Below are positions 1 through 7,543 of a stretch of DNA of 64,000 bases, piece by piece. The stretch spans positions 434,001 through 498,000 of the forward strand of contig NZ_AP027149.1 in NCBI RefSeq assembly GCF_027925445.1, in the 5' to 3' direction. Source of the DNA: Methylocystis bryophila. GTDB lineage: Bacteria > Pseudomonadota > Alphaproteobacteria > Rhizobiales > Beijerinckiaceae. A program made the translations under genes and the position numbers. The notes beneath the pieces were generated by a model. That model worked only from the letters and a program-made list of their open reading frames with translations, had not been told where the DNA came from and did not search any database. Every line of letters begins with the position of its first letter. Positions within the stretch are counted from its first letter, which is position 1.

Positions 1-149
1 TTCTTCGCGTGAGATCGCCCCTCGGCTTCGGCCTTCTCCAAAGCTTCCCGCTCCGGGCCCTCCAAAGCCTTGGCTTGCTCCTCGTTGAAGCGTTTGGCGT
101 CCGTCTGGTTGCCTTCGCCTTCGTTTCCTGTGGATGTGGTTTGGTTCAT
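1..149 (-). CDS. small hydrophilic protein, 3' end cut by window edge
   Basis: An open frame starts at ATG 149 and runs off the left edge, giving 49 visible residues. A strong ribosome site (AAGGAGAG) lies just before the ATG. The peptide is charged, rich in Glu, Ala and Asn, and has no membrane segment; it begins MNQTTSTGNEGEG and continues with a predicted helical EEQAKALEGPEREALEKAEAEG stretch. I do not recognise the family. An EcfG-type promoter 25 bases upstream suggests it belongs to the general stress regulon, in line with phyR 1.5 kb away. Function unknown; that it is a real gene rests on the promoter, ribosome site and sensible composition. Confidence 0.6.
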   Translation of the reverse strand, partial: MNQTTSTGNEGEGNQTDAKRFNEEQAKALEGPEREALEKAEAEGRSHAK

Positions 150-173
150 GGCTCTCTCCTTCACGGGCGGGAT

Positions 174-199
174 AACCGAGCGCGGCGCCCGATTGTTCC
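174..199 (-). promoter_or_regulatory. EcfG (RpoE2)-type stress promoter
   Basis: On the minus strand GGAAC (199-195) is followed after 16 bases by CGGTT (178-174), which places TT 19 bases after GGAAC. This matches the alphaproteobacterial EcfG/RpoE2 pattern GGAAC-N18-19-TT. Transcription would start about 15 bases before the ATG at 149. The assignment rests on sequence pattern and on the presence of PhyR in the window. Confidence 0.6.
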
Positions 200-261
200 G
201 AGGCGAGCGCGTTTCCCGCTCGAACGGAATCGTTCGAGCGATAAGGAAACGCGCCAAATCA

Positions 262-320
262 AAATGTTGGAGCATGTCTTGACCGGAAAACCGCTTCGCA
301 CTTTTCCGTGACAGGCTCTA
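262..320. repeat. REP-like palindromic element
   Basis: An imperfect palindrome with arms CGGAAAA (284-290) and TTTTCCG (302-308) and flanks GGAGCATG/ACAGGCTC. It resembles the abundant rhizobial repeat built on GGAAAAGTG...CGGTTTTCC, and shares its core with the element at 38113. It lies between the tail of the kinase gene at 334 and the promoter of the left-edge gene and may act as a transcription end. Confidence 0.6.
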
Positions 321-333
321 AGAGTCGGCGCAT

Positions 334-1353
334 CTATGCCCTGACCACAAGGCTCGCCTTGAGGCCTCCGGCCTCGAACTCGAGCTTTGTGGGTCCGCCA
401 AGCTGCATCGGCAAAATCTTTTCCAAGAGCTCCAATCCCAGGCCGCAGGACTTTGGCGGCGACGTCATCGGACCGCCGCTCTCCGTCCATTCGACGACGT
501 GCTGGTTGTCGCTCGCGCCCTCCAACGGCCGCCACTGAATTCCGACATGACCTCGGCTTTGGCTCAAAGCGCCAAACTTTCGCGAATTCGTTTTGAGCTC
601 ATGTAACGCCAATCCCAGCGCCAACGCCACGTCCGAGCGCAAGGACAGCTCGCATCCCGACGTCTCGATCTGGCTGTGGCCCAGCGTTTCCGGCAAGGCT
701 GCGGCCACGAGCTCGTCCATCGGAATGGCGGACCAGGAATTCTTGCTCAACATGATTTGCGTGCGGCTGAGAAGCGCCACTCTTCCTGAGAAAGCCTCGC
801 GGAAATCCGGTTCGGGGGAAGGAAATCGGGCGCTCAAATTGGTGATCGATTGAATCATCGTCAGGGCGTTGTTCATGCGGTGATGCAATTCCATGTGCAT
901 AAGACGCTCCCGCGCCTGCGCCTGCTTCATCCCCTCGATATCCGTGATGCACACTACCGCGCCCGAAAGCTTACCTTCCTTGTCGTACAAGGGGCCGCCG
1001 TTGATCTTGATCCAGATGAAGGACCCGTCGCCGCGCATATAGCGGCACTCCATTGTTGGATTCTGCTCGCCCTGCAGCACTCGAGCCAAGGGATATTCAT
1101 GGGCTTCAACCTGTTTCCCGCATTCGTGGAAGGCAATCCACTCCCCATAGGCTTGCGCGTCCTTGGAGTAGCGAACCGGATGGCCAAGCATCGTCTCGAT
1201 CATACGGTTGCCAAAAATAATTCGCCCATCAGGAAGGGCAGCGAGCAAGACTCCTACCGGCAGGCAATCGAGAACCATCTTCAATCGACGCGCATGCTCC
1301 GGCGCTTCGATCAATTCCGTGAACATCCCCTCAAATCCCGACAGCGGCATCAT
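334..1353 (-). CDS. PAS-domain HWE-family sensor histidine kinase
   Basis: Soluble sensor kinase of 339 residues. A PAS domain covers about residues 22-145 (LPVGVLLAALPDGRIIFGN, with the PAC part ending CITDIEGMKQ). The HWE/HisKA_2 phosphoacceptor is His158 in HHRMNN. The ATP-binding part has the family signatures HELKTNSRKFGAL (His251) and W-x-E in VEWTESGG (Trp289, Glu291). No membrane segment is visible. It is transcribed divergently from phyR at 1614, and HWE kinases are the usual phosphodonors of PhyR, so it is probably the PhyR kinase (PhyK/LovK-like role). The start has GAGGAGAG just upstream; ATG 1350 is equally possible. Confidence 0.9.
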   Translation of the reverse strand: MMPLSGFEGMFTELIEAPEHARRLKMVLDCLPVGVLLAALPDGRIIFGNRMIETMLGHPVRYSKDAQAYGEWIAFHECGKQVEAHEYPLARVLQGEQNPTMECRYMRGDGSFIWIKINGGPLYDKEGKLSGAVVCITDIEGMKQAQARERLMHMELHHRMNNALTMIQSITNLSARFPSPEPDFREAFSGRVALLSRTQIMLSKNSWSAIPMDELVAAALPETLGHSQIETSGCELSLRSDVALALGLALHELKTNSRKFGALSQSRGHVGIQWRPLEGASDNQHVVEWTESGGPMTSPPKSCGLGLELLEKILPMQLGGPTKLEFEAGGLKASLVVRA

Positions 1354-1613
1354 GCTCTCCTCAGCAAGCTTTGAGCTCCGGGCTCCCGCTGACCGAGACG
1401 ACGGCAGCTCAGCGCGCTCACATAACTCATTGCACGCGCGCTGCGCTCAGCGAATCTCAACGCGTCAAGCTTTCCCAAGGCGCGGTAGACGGTCGCTAAC
1501 GTGGCCTTCGCTGTGGATTTCGCCTCGCGCCGCCATAAGTTACTGAGTATATATTGGCCCGTGTGGGCCCCACGACAAACCCCGCGCGGTCAGCAATGGG
1601 AGGATGGAGTTAG

Positions 1614-2429
1614 ATGACGCTGTCCCAACAGATTGCTCCGTATCTCCCCTATTTGCGCAGATACGCGCGCGCGCTTGCCGGCTCGCAAAACGTCGGGGAC
1701 GCGATCGTCGTTCAAACGCTGGAAGCGATCATCGAGGAGCCCGCTTCCTTTCCCAAGCAGCGTGGAGCTCGCGCCGGCCTGTATCGCGTATTCTCGACCC
1801 TTTGGTCGACGATTGCTGAAAGGTCGTTTCCGGCAGAGGAGGATCTTGAGAATTCAGGGACGACTTCCTCGGTGATGCAAAATGTCGCTCGCCTCACGCC
1901 GCGATCCCGGCAGGCGTTTCTTCTGAACCTGGTCGAGCGTTTCGCGCCGTCGGACATCGCCTTCATTCTCGACGTCGACATCGAGGCCGTGTCCGGTTTT
2001 CTGTCCAGCGCGGAAAAGGAAATCGCAGAATGCATCGCGACCGACGTTCTCATCATCGAGGACGAGGCGGTGATCGCGGCGGAATTATCGATGATCGTGC
2101 GAGAACTCGGGCACTCGATAATCGGCGTCGCCAGGACTCAGACGGAGGCGCAGAAGCTGACACGCTTAAGGCGACCGGGGCTTGTTCTCGCCGACATCCA
2201 TCTTGCGGACGGGAGCTCAGGCATCGACGCCGTGAATGATATTCTTCAGCAGGGCGCCACCCCCATCATCTTCATCACCGCCTATCCGGAAAGACTGTTG
2301 ACCGGCCAGAGACCGGAGCCGACCTTCTTGATTAGCAAACCCTACGACGTCGAAGCGGTGAAGGCCACGATCTGCCAAAGCCTGTTCTTCGATCAGAAGG
2401 CCTCCTCGCATTTGGCGGCGAATTCATAG
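1614..2429 (+). CDS. phyR: general stress response regulator PhyR
   Basis: 271 residues with the PhyR architecture: an N-terminal ECF-sigma-like domain (about 1-140) that cannot act as a sigma factor, followed by a receiver domain (about 144-262) with phosphoacceptor Asp194 in LVLADIHL, an acidic pocket at LIIEDEAV and the conserved Lys in FLISKPYD. When phosphorylated, PhyR binds the anti-sigma factor NepR and frees EcfG. nepR and ecfG, which usually sit beside phyR, are not seen here; only the divergent HWE kinase is. The start ATG follows GGAGTTAG. No GGAAC-type promoter was seen in the 260-base gap; a GGCCC-N4-GGGCC inverted repeat lies at 1554-1567. Confidence 0.93.
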   Translation: MTLSQQIAPYLPYLRRYARALAGSQNVGDAIVVQTLEAIIEEPASFPKQRGARAGLYRVFSTLWSTIAERSFPAEEDLENSGTTSSVMQNVARLTPRSRQAFLLNLVERFAPSDIAFILDVDIEAVSGFLSSAEKEIAECIATDVLIIEDEAVIAAELSMIVRELGHSIIGVARTQTEAQKLTRLRRPGLVLADIHLADGSSGIDAVNDILQQGATPIIFITAYPERLLTGQRPEPTFLISKPYDVEAVKATICQSLFFDQKASSHLAANS

Positions 2430-2521
2430 GACTGGGCGACGCGCCGCGCCTTGGCGGGGCTTGCGCGCCGCCGCCCTTCCGCCCAAGGCTCCGTAAGGCC
2501 TTCTGCGCCGCCGCAGCCCCA

Positions 2522-2995
2522 TCAGCGATCGGAAAACACGGCGACCTCGCCCGGCTTGCGCAGCATTTTGTTGACCTCGCCCTGGTGCATCTCTTCGAGA
2601 TGAACCATCTTTCGCGCATATTCCTCCAGCATCACCGACACGCCTTCCACTTCCTTCAGAAGATCCTTGTAAAGCTGCAGAGCCAAGCCTTCGTGCGCCA
2701 GCGATTCACGCAGGATGTCGCCGATGTCGTGCTTGTGCGTCTCGAGCAGCGGACCGATCGCGAGCGAGGGATGGCCGCCGAGATGCGTGATGAGCTCGCC
2801 CGCGTCATGCGCATGCGCGAGAGATTCGTCGGCCTGTCCGCGAAGCCAGGAAATGATCGGCAAGCGATTGTAGCCAAACACCATCAGAGAATAATGCGTG
2901 TATCGCACCACGCCAGCCAATTCACTCTCCATGATGCGGTTGAGCAGGCCGATGATTTTCTCGTCGCCATGCGCCGAGGCTTCTTTTTTGCCCAT
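2522..2995 (-). CDS. bacterioferritin-like ferritin-fold protein
   Basis: 157 residues from ATG 2995, chosen over an upstream in-frame TTG (3013) because GGAG lies seven bases before it. The sequence is a four-helix ferritin-like domain: IMESELAGVVRYTHYS (helix A, with Glu ligand), DESLAHAHDAGELITHLGGHP (helix B, replacing the bacterioferritin ExxxH) and LVHLEEMHQGEV-like acidic/His residues near the C-terminus. Such proteins store iron or protect against peroxide. The DExxHA diiron spacing is only partly kept (DESLAHAHDA), so ferroxidase activity is uncertain. It lies 39 bases after the aminotransferase gene on the same strand and is probably co-transcribed. Confidence 0.8.
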   Translation of the reverse strand: MGKKEASAHGDEKIIGLLNRIMESELAGVVRYTHYSLMVFGYNRLPIISWLRGQADESLAHAHDAGELITHLGGHPSLAIGPLLETHKHDIGDILRESLAHEGLALQLYKDLLKEVEGVSVMLEEYARKMVHLEEMHQGEVNKMLRKPGEVAVFSDR

Positions 2996-3034
2996 GCCAT
3001 TGCTCCGCTTCAAACTGCGCGTTCCCGTTGCGCC

Positions 3035-4276
3035 TCAAGGCTCGACCAGCACGCCGTCCGCAACGACAGACGGTTGAGCTCCCGCCCGCTCCAGCTCTCT
3101 CAGCACTTCCTCGAATCGGTCCAACGCCCAATCGAGATCCGCTTTCGAGATGACGAGAGGCGGCGCCAAACGGACGACGGTGTGATGCGTTGCGCTCGAG
3201 AGCACGCCCTTCTCCAGCAGACGCTCGCAAAAGGTGCGTGCGCTCGAGAAGCGAGGCTGAATTTCCGCGCCCGCCCACAGCCCCAATCCACGCACGTCAG
3301 CAAGCACAGGGCTTTTGATCGCGTGCAAGCGGTCGAACAAGTGAGCGCCCAGCGTTCGGCTGCGCTCCACGAGATTCTCCTCGCGAATGACGTTCAGCGC
3401 TTCGAGCCCCACGGCTGCGGCCAGAGCGTTGCCGCCGAAGGTCGAGCCATGCGATCCCGGCGTGAACACGTCCATGACCTCGCGCCGCGCGACGAAGGCG
3501 GAGACTGGCAACACCCCGCCGCCCAGCGCCTTGCCCAGCGTCACGCCATCGGGCAGCACATTTTCATGTTGGTAGGCGAACCAGGCGCCGGTGCGACCCA
3601 GGCCAGACTGGATCTCGTCGAGCAAGAGCAGGATGCGCGCCTCGTCGCAAAGGCGCCGCAGGCCGGCGAGCCAACCGCGTGGCGGCACGATGACGCCGGC
3701 CTCGCCTTGGATCGGCTCGACCAGAACCGCGACAGTCCGTTCGGAGATCGCCGCACGCGTCGCCTCGAGATCGCCGAAAGGAACTGCGCGGAAGCCCGGC
3801 GTGAACGGTCCGAAGCCATCGCGATATTCCTGCTCGGAGGAGAAGCTGATCACCGTCGTGGTGCGGCCGTGAAAATTGCCCTCGGCAACGATGATTTCGG
3901 GCGATGCGACGCCCTTGACCCTTTGGCCCCATCGGCGCGCCGCCTTGATCGCCGTTTCCACAGCTTCGGCGCCGCTGTTCATCGGAAGCGCAGCGTCCAG
4001 GCCGGTCAGCATGCACAAGGCTTCGAGGAAGGGCCCCAGCCGGTCGTTGTAATAAGCGCGCGACGGCACAGCGAGCCGATGCGCTTGCTCCGAGAGCTTG
4101 GCAAGGATGCGCGGATGCGCATGACCGAGGCTCACGGCCGAATAAGCGCTCATCATGTCGATGTAACGCCGTCCTGCGACATCCCAGAGATACGCGCCCG
4201 AGCCCCGAGTCAGCATGACCGGCAGCGGGTCGTAGTTCCTTGCGCAGCACGGGCTGTCAAAGCCTGAGAAACCCAT
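3035..4276 (-). CDS. rocD: class III aminotransferase, ornithine aminotransferase type
   Basis: 413-residue PLP-dependent class III aminotransferase, closest in pattern to ornithine 5-aminotransferase: MNSGAEAVETAIKAARRWG, the Asp motif LLLDEIQSGLGRTG, the PLP lysine in LGKALGGG and GSHGSTFGGN. The start ATG 4276 has GGAGGAG six bases upstream; the in-frame GTG at 4291 overlaps that site and is unlikely. It would convert ornithine to glutamate semialdehyde. The divergent neighbour is an ALDH7-type dehydrogenase and then HglS, so a lysine 6-aminotransferase role (making piperideine-6-carboxylate) is a real alternative. Family assignment is firm; the substrate is not. Confidence 0.85.
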   Translation of the reverse strand: MGFSGFDSPCCARNYDPLPVMLTRGSGAYLWDVAGRRYIDMMSAYSAVSLGHAHPRILAKLSEQAHRLAVPSRAYYNDRLGPFLEALCMLTGLDAALPMNSGAEAVETAIKAARRWGQRVKGVASPEIIVAEGNFHGRTTTVISFSSEQEYRDGFGPFTPGFRAVPFGDLEATRAAISERTVAVLVEPIQGEAGVIVPPRGWLAGLRRLCDEARILLLLDEIQSGLGRTGAWFAYQHENVLPDGVTLGKALGGGVLPVSAFVARREVMDVFTPGSHGSTFGGNALAAAVGLEALNVIREENLVERSRTLGAHLFDRLHAIKSPVLADVRGLGLWAGAEIQPRFSSARTFCERLLEKGVLSSATHHTVVRLAPPLVISKADLDWALDRFEEVLRELERAGAQPSVVADGVLVEP

Positions 4277-4316
4277 GAAGGCTCCTCCCACTCTTTTCGC
4301 CCCTTAGCCTGAGTCT

Positions 4317-4341
4317 TATCTCAATTCGAGATACGCGTCTC
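4317..4341. promoter_or_regulatory. inverted repeats in the rocD/ALDH7 divergent promoter region
   Basis: A perfect inverted repeat TATCTC-N5-GAGATA (4317-4333) overlaps a second one, GAGA-N6-TCTC (4328-4341), giving three half-sites in 25 bases. It sits in the 151-base gap between the divergent aminotransferase and dehydrogenase genes, where an operator controlling both would be expected. The regulator is unknown; no regulator gene is adjacent. Confidence 0.5.
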
Positions 4342-4427
4342 TTAGTACGTGCACTGCATTATGTAAGTGTTGTTAGCGCGCGGTGAAGGCCGAGAGAATC
4401 TTTCCGCGCTGAGGTTGGGAGAACGCG

Positions 4428-5960
4428 ATGGCGAGCTCTGAGGCGATCGGCGACGTCGCGCGCGAAGCGGGACAATGGCTGCAGGAGCTGGGCGTCGAGC
4501 CCTCGCTGTTCTCGGTCGGAGAGTTGAGGGCGCATTCGCCCATCACGGGCGAGGCGATCGGGCGCGTGAAGGTGAGCGGCGTCGCCGACGTCAAGGCGGC
4601 GATCGGCGCGGCCGACGACGCGTTCCGCTCATGGCGCAACGTTCCCGCTCCGCGCCGCGGAGAGCTCGTGCGTCTCCTTGGCGAAGAGCTGCGCGCGGCG
4701 AAACCGCATCTCGCCCGACTGGTGACTCTTGAGGCCGGAAAGATCGCCTCCGAGAGTCTCGGCGAAATTCAGGAGATGATCGACATCTGTGATTTTGCGG
4801 TGGGCCTCTCCCGTCAGCTGCACGGTCTGACGATCGCGACGGAGCGTCCGGGGCATCGGATGATGGAGACCTGGCATCCGCTTGGCGTCGTCGGCGTCAT
4901 CACGAGCTTCAACTTTCCCGTGGCGGTGTGGGCCTGGAATGCGGCGCTCGCGCTGATATGCGGCGACGCGATCTTGTGGAAGCCCTCGGAAAAAACGCCG
5001 CTCACGGCCCTCGCGACACATACGCTGCTCATGCGCGCCTGTGCGCGCTTTGGCGAAGCGCCCGCAGGACTCGCGAGCGTGTTGATCGGCGGGAGAGACG
5101 TCGGCGCGTTCCTTGTTGAAGACGAGCGGGTCAAACTCGTTTCCGCCACTGGCTCTACGGCGATGGGACGGGCCGTCGCGCCGCGCCTTGCGCAGAGATT
5201 CGCGCGAGCGATCCTGGAGCTCGGCGGCAATAACGCAGCGATTGTCTGTCCCTCCGCGTCCTTGGACTTGGCCACGCGCGCCATCGCCTTCGCCGCGATG
5301 GGAACCGCGGGGCAGCGTTGCACGTCGCTGCGGCGCCTGATTGTGCACGAGGATATCCATGCGGCGCTGCTCGATCGCTTGCGCGCTGCTTACGCCTCCG
5401 CTCGCGTCGGCGATCCGCGCGAGAGCCAAACGCTCCTCGGACCGCTGATCGATGAGGCCGCCTATGCAGCGATGCGGGCGACGCTTGACGAGGCCCGAAC
5501 GCTCGGCGGCGCCGTTACAGGGGGCGAGCGAGTCCTGGCCGAGCGCTTTCCGAACGCCTATTACGTGACGCCGGCGCTCGTGGAGCTTGCCGAGCAGGCG
5601 CGCGTGGCGCAGCGGGAGACTTTCGCGCCCATTCTCTTCGTCATGAAATATCGGAATCTCGATGAGGCGCTCGACATGCACAACAGCGTGGCGCACGGAC
5701 TGGCCTCTTCGATTTTCACAAACGAGCTCTGCGAGGCCGAAAAATTTCTCTCCGCGGAAGGCTCGGATTGCGGCATCGCCAATGTGAACATCGGGCCTTC
5801 CGGCGCAGAAATCGGCGGCGCGTTCGGTGGTGAAAAGGACAGCGGCGGCGGACGCGAGGCCGGCTCCGACGCTTGGAAGGCCTATATGCGGCGTGCGACC
5901 AACACCATCAACTACTCGAAAGATCTGCCCTTGGCGCAGGGGGTCAGATTCGATCTCTGA
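4428..5960 (+). CDS. amaB: ALDH7-family dehydrogenase (piperideine-6-carboxylate / aminoadipate semialdehyde)
   Basis: 510 residues, a full-length NAD-dependent aldehyde dehydrogenase of the antiquitin (ALDH7) type. Visible marks are TSFNFPVAVWAWN, SATGSTAMG, catalytic Glu in ELGGNNAAIV, catalytic Cys in GTAGQRCTS, and the family-typical IGGAFGGEKDSGGGREAGSD. ALDH7 enzymes oxidise alpha-aminoadipate semialdehyde/piperideine-6-carboxylate to 2-aminoadipate in lysine degradation. GGGAG precedes the ATG. With the divergent aminotransferase and the following HglS gene it forms most of a lysine-to-2-hydroxyglutarate route. The amaB symbol follows the Pseudomonas nomenclature and is used by analogy. 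Confidence 0.88.
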   Translation: MASSEAIGDVAREAGQWLQELGVEPSLFSVGELRAHSPITGEAIGRVKVSGVADVKAAIGAADDAFRSWRNVPAPRRGELVRLLGEELRAAKPHLARLVTLEAGKIASESLGEIQEMIDICDFAVGLSRQLHGLTIATERPGHRMMETWHPLGVVGVITSFNFPVAVWAWNAALALICGDAILWKPSEKTPLTALATHTLLMRACARFGEAPAGLASVLIGGRDVGAFLVEDERVKLVSATGSTAMGRAVAPRLAQRFARAILELGGNNAAIVCPSASLDLATRAIAFAAMGTAGQRCTSLRRLIVHEDIHAALLDRLRAAYASARVGDPRESQTLLGPLIDEAAYAAMRATLDEARTLGGAVTGGERVLAERFPNAYYVTPALVELAEQARVAQRETFAPILFVMKYRNLDEALDMHNSVAHGLASSIFTNELCEAEKFLSAEGSDCGIANVNIGPSGAEIGGAFGGEKDSGGGREAGSDAWKAYMRRATNTINYSKDLPLAQGVRFDL

Positions 5961-6065
5961 GCAAACGCCGAACGAGCCGCCTGGCAAAGCGATCTCAACA
6001 AAGCGAGGCGCGGCCCTAGTTAGCCAGAAGGGAGCTATCAGGGATTACGGAGGCAGTGTCGCGCC

Positions 6066-7487
6066 ATGGGCGCTCTCATTTCCGGCGATGCGATCCGGGC
6101 GAAATTTTTGGCGCGGCTGTCGGAGATGTGCAAAGCCGAAATGCCGCGTTATCGCGCCATGGCCGAGCTCGTCGCCCGCGTGAATGAAAAAGCTTTGGCC
6201 GCCCAGCCGGAGCTTGCAAAGCAGGAAGCGGTCCGCGAGGGCGCGGGCCTCGACGTCGAGCGCCACGGCGCCGTTCGAATCGGGACCGCGTCTGAGCTCG
6301 TCCTGCTTCGACGGCTCTTCGCCGTCATGGGCATGGCGCCCGTCGACTACTACGACTTGTCCGTCGCGGGCCTGCCCGTTCACTCGACCGCCTTTCGGCC
6401 TCTCACGCAAGCGGCTCTCCAACGCAGTCCTTTTCGCATGTTCGTTTCGCTTCTGCGCTTGGATTTGATTCCTGAACCCGAGCTGCGCGACGCGGCCGCG
6501 GCCCTTCTCGCGCAGCGACGCATCGTCACGCAGCGCGGCGTCGAGCTGCTCGATCAGTTCGAGAAAGCGGGCGGTTTCGACGAGCGAGAGGCGGCGGAAT
6601 TCGTCAGCGAAGGGATCGAAACATTCCGCTGGCGGCCAGAGGCGACCGTCTCGCTCGACGTCTACCGCAAGCTGCATGCCGCGCATCCGCTCCTTGCCGA
6701 CATCGCTTGTTTCAAGGGGCCGCACATTAATCACCTGGCCGCGCCGACACTCGACATAGACGCCGTCCAACGCGCCTTACGTACGCAAGCCTTCGATCCC
6801 AAGGCAAACATTGAGGGACCACCGCAGCGGCGCTGTCCGATATTGTTGCGCCAAACGAGCTTCAAAGCCCTGGCGGAGCCGGTCGACTTCCCGGCCTCGT
6901 CCGGCGGCTGCCAGGCGGTGCACACCGCGCGCTTTGGCGAGGTCGAGCAACGCGGAGCGGCGCTGACGAACGAGGGTCGAGCGCTTTACGATCGTCTCCT
7001 CGCCGCGGCCCGCGGGATCGGCTCTGGGGACTCAATGGACAATGAGCCAGAGCTCGATCGCCAATTCGCGGCCTTCCCGGACGATTACGCAGCGCTTTGG
7101 GCCAAAGGTCTGGCGCTTTTTCGATACCGGCCCACAGCCGAAGGCCTCCGTCGGCGCGGCGAGTTTCAGACGTCCGCCTCGGTCGAGAAGCTATTGGCCG
7201 AAGGAAGCCTCGCGATTGAGCCCATCCTTTACGAAGATTTTTTGCCGGTCAGCGCCGCGGGCATATTTCGCTCGAACCTCGCCGAGCGCCGGGAAACGAA
7301 ATCTCTCGGCCGCGCCAGCCGTCAAAGCTTCGAAGAGGCTTTAGGCTGCGCCGTCATCGACCCGTTGTCGCTTTACATCGAAGACGAGGCCCATTCCCTA
7401 GCGGCGAGCCTGAAGGCGCTGGGCCTGCCTCGAGCTCTGCCGCGACACATCGAACCCGGGGGTTGGCGCGGGGAAGCGACGCCATAG
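6066..7487 (+). CDS. hglS: HglS-type 2-oxoadipate dioxygenase/decarboxylase (DUF1338)
   Basis: 473 residues of the DUF1338/YdcJ family, whose Pseudomonas putida member HglS is an Fe(II) enzyme converting 2-oxoadipate to D-2-hydroxyglutarate. The likely metal and substrate residues are present: His67 and Arg71 in ERHGAVRIG, His220/His223 in GPHINHLAAPTLDID, and Glu292 in HTARFGEVEQRG. The C-terminal YEDFLPVSAAGIFRSNL is also typical. GGAGG lies twelve bases before the ATG. It follows the ALDH7 gene by 105 bases on the same strand. A D-2-hydroxyglutarate dehydrogenase, needed next, is not in the window. Confidence 0.85.
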   Translation: MGALISGDAIRAKFLARLSEMCKAEMPRYRAMAELVARVNEKALAAQPELAKQEAVREGAGLDVERHGAVRIGTASELVLLRRLFAVMGMAPVDYYDLSVAGLPVHSTAFRPLTQAALQRSPFRMFVSLLRLDLIPEPELRDAAAALLAQRRIVTQRGVELLDQFEKAGGFDEREAAEFVSEGIETFRWRPEATVSLDVYRKLHAAHPLLADIACFKGPHINHLAAPTLDIDAVQRALRTQAFDPKANIEGPPQRRCPILLRQTSFKALAEPVDFPASSGGCQAVHTARFGEVEQRGAALTNEGRALYDRLLAAARGIGSGDSMDNEPELDRQFAAFPDDYAALWAKGLALFRYRPTAEGLRRRGEFQTSASVEKLLAEGSLAIEPILYEDFLPVSAAGIFRSNLAERRETKSLGRASRQSFEEALGCAVIDPLSLYIEDEAHSLAASLKALGLPRALPRHIEPGGWRGEATP

Positions 7488-7543
7488 TCTAAAGTTCCAA
7501 GGAACCATCGACGCCGTGTCCAGCGCGATTCTAGGACGGATGA

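Noticed and set aside
2585..4267. 560-codon open frame opposite the ferritin-like and aminotransferase genes
   Set aside because: Spans two real genes and their gap in antisense; composition is that of a shadow frame.
4629..5987. 452-codon open frame opposite the ALDH7 gene
   Set aside because: Antisense shadow; the plus-strand gene has all catalytic motifs.
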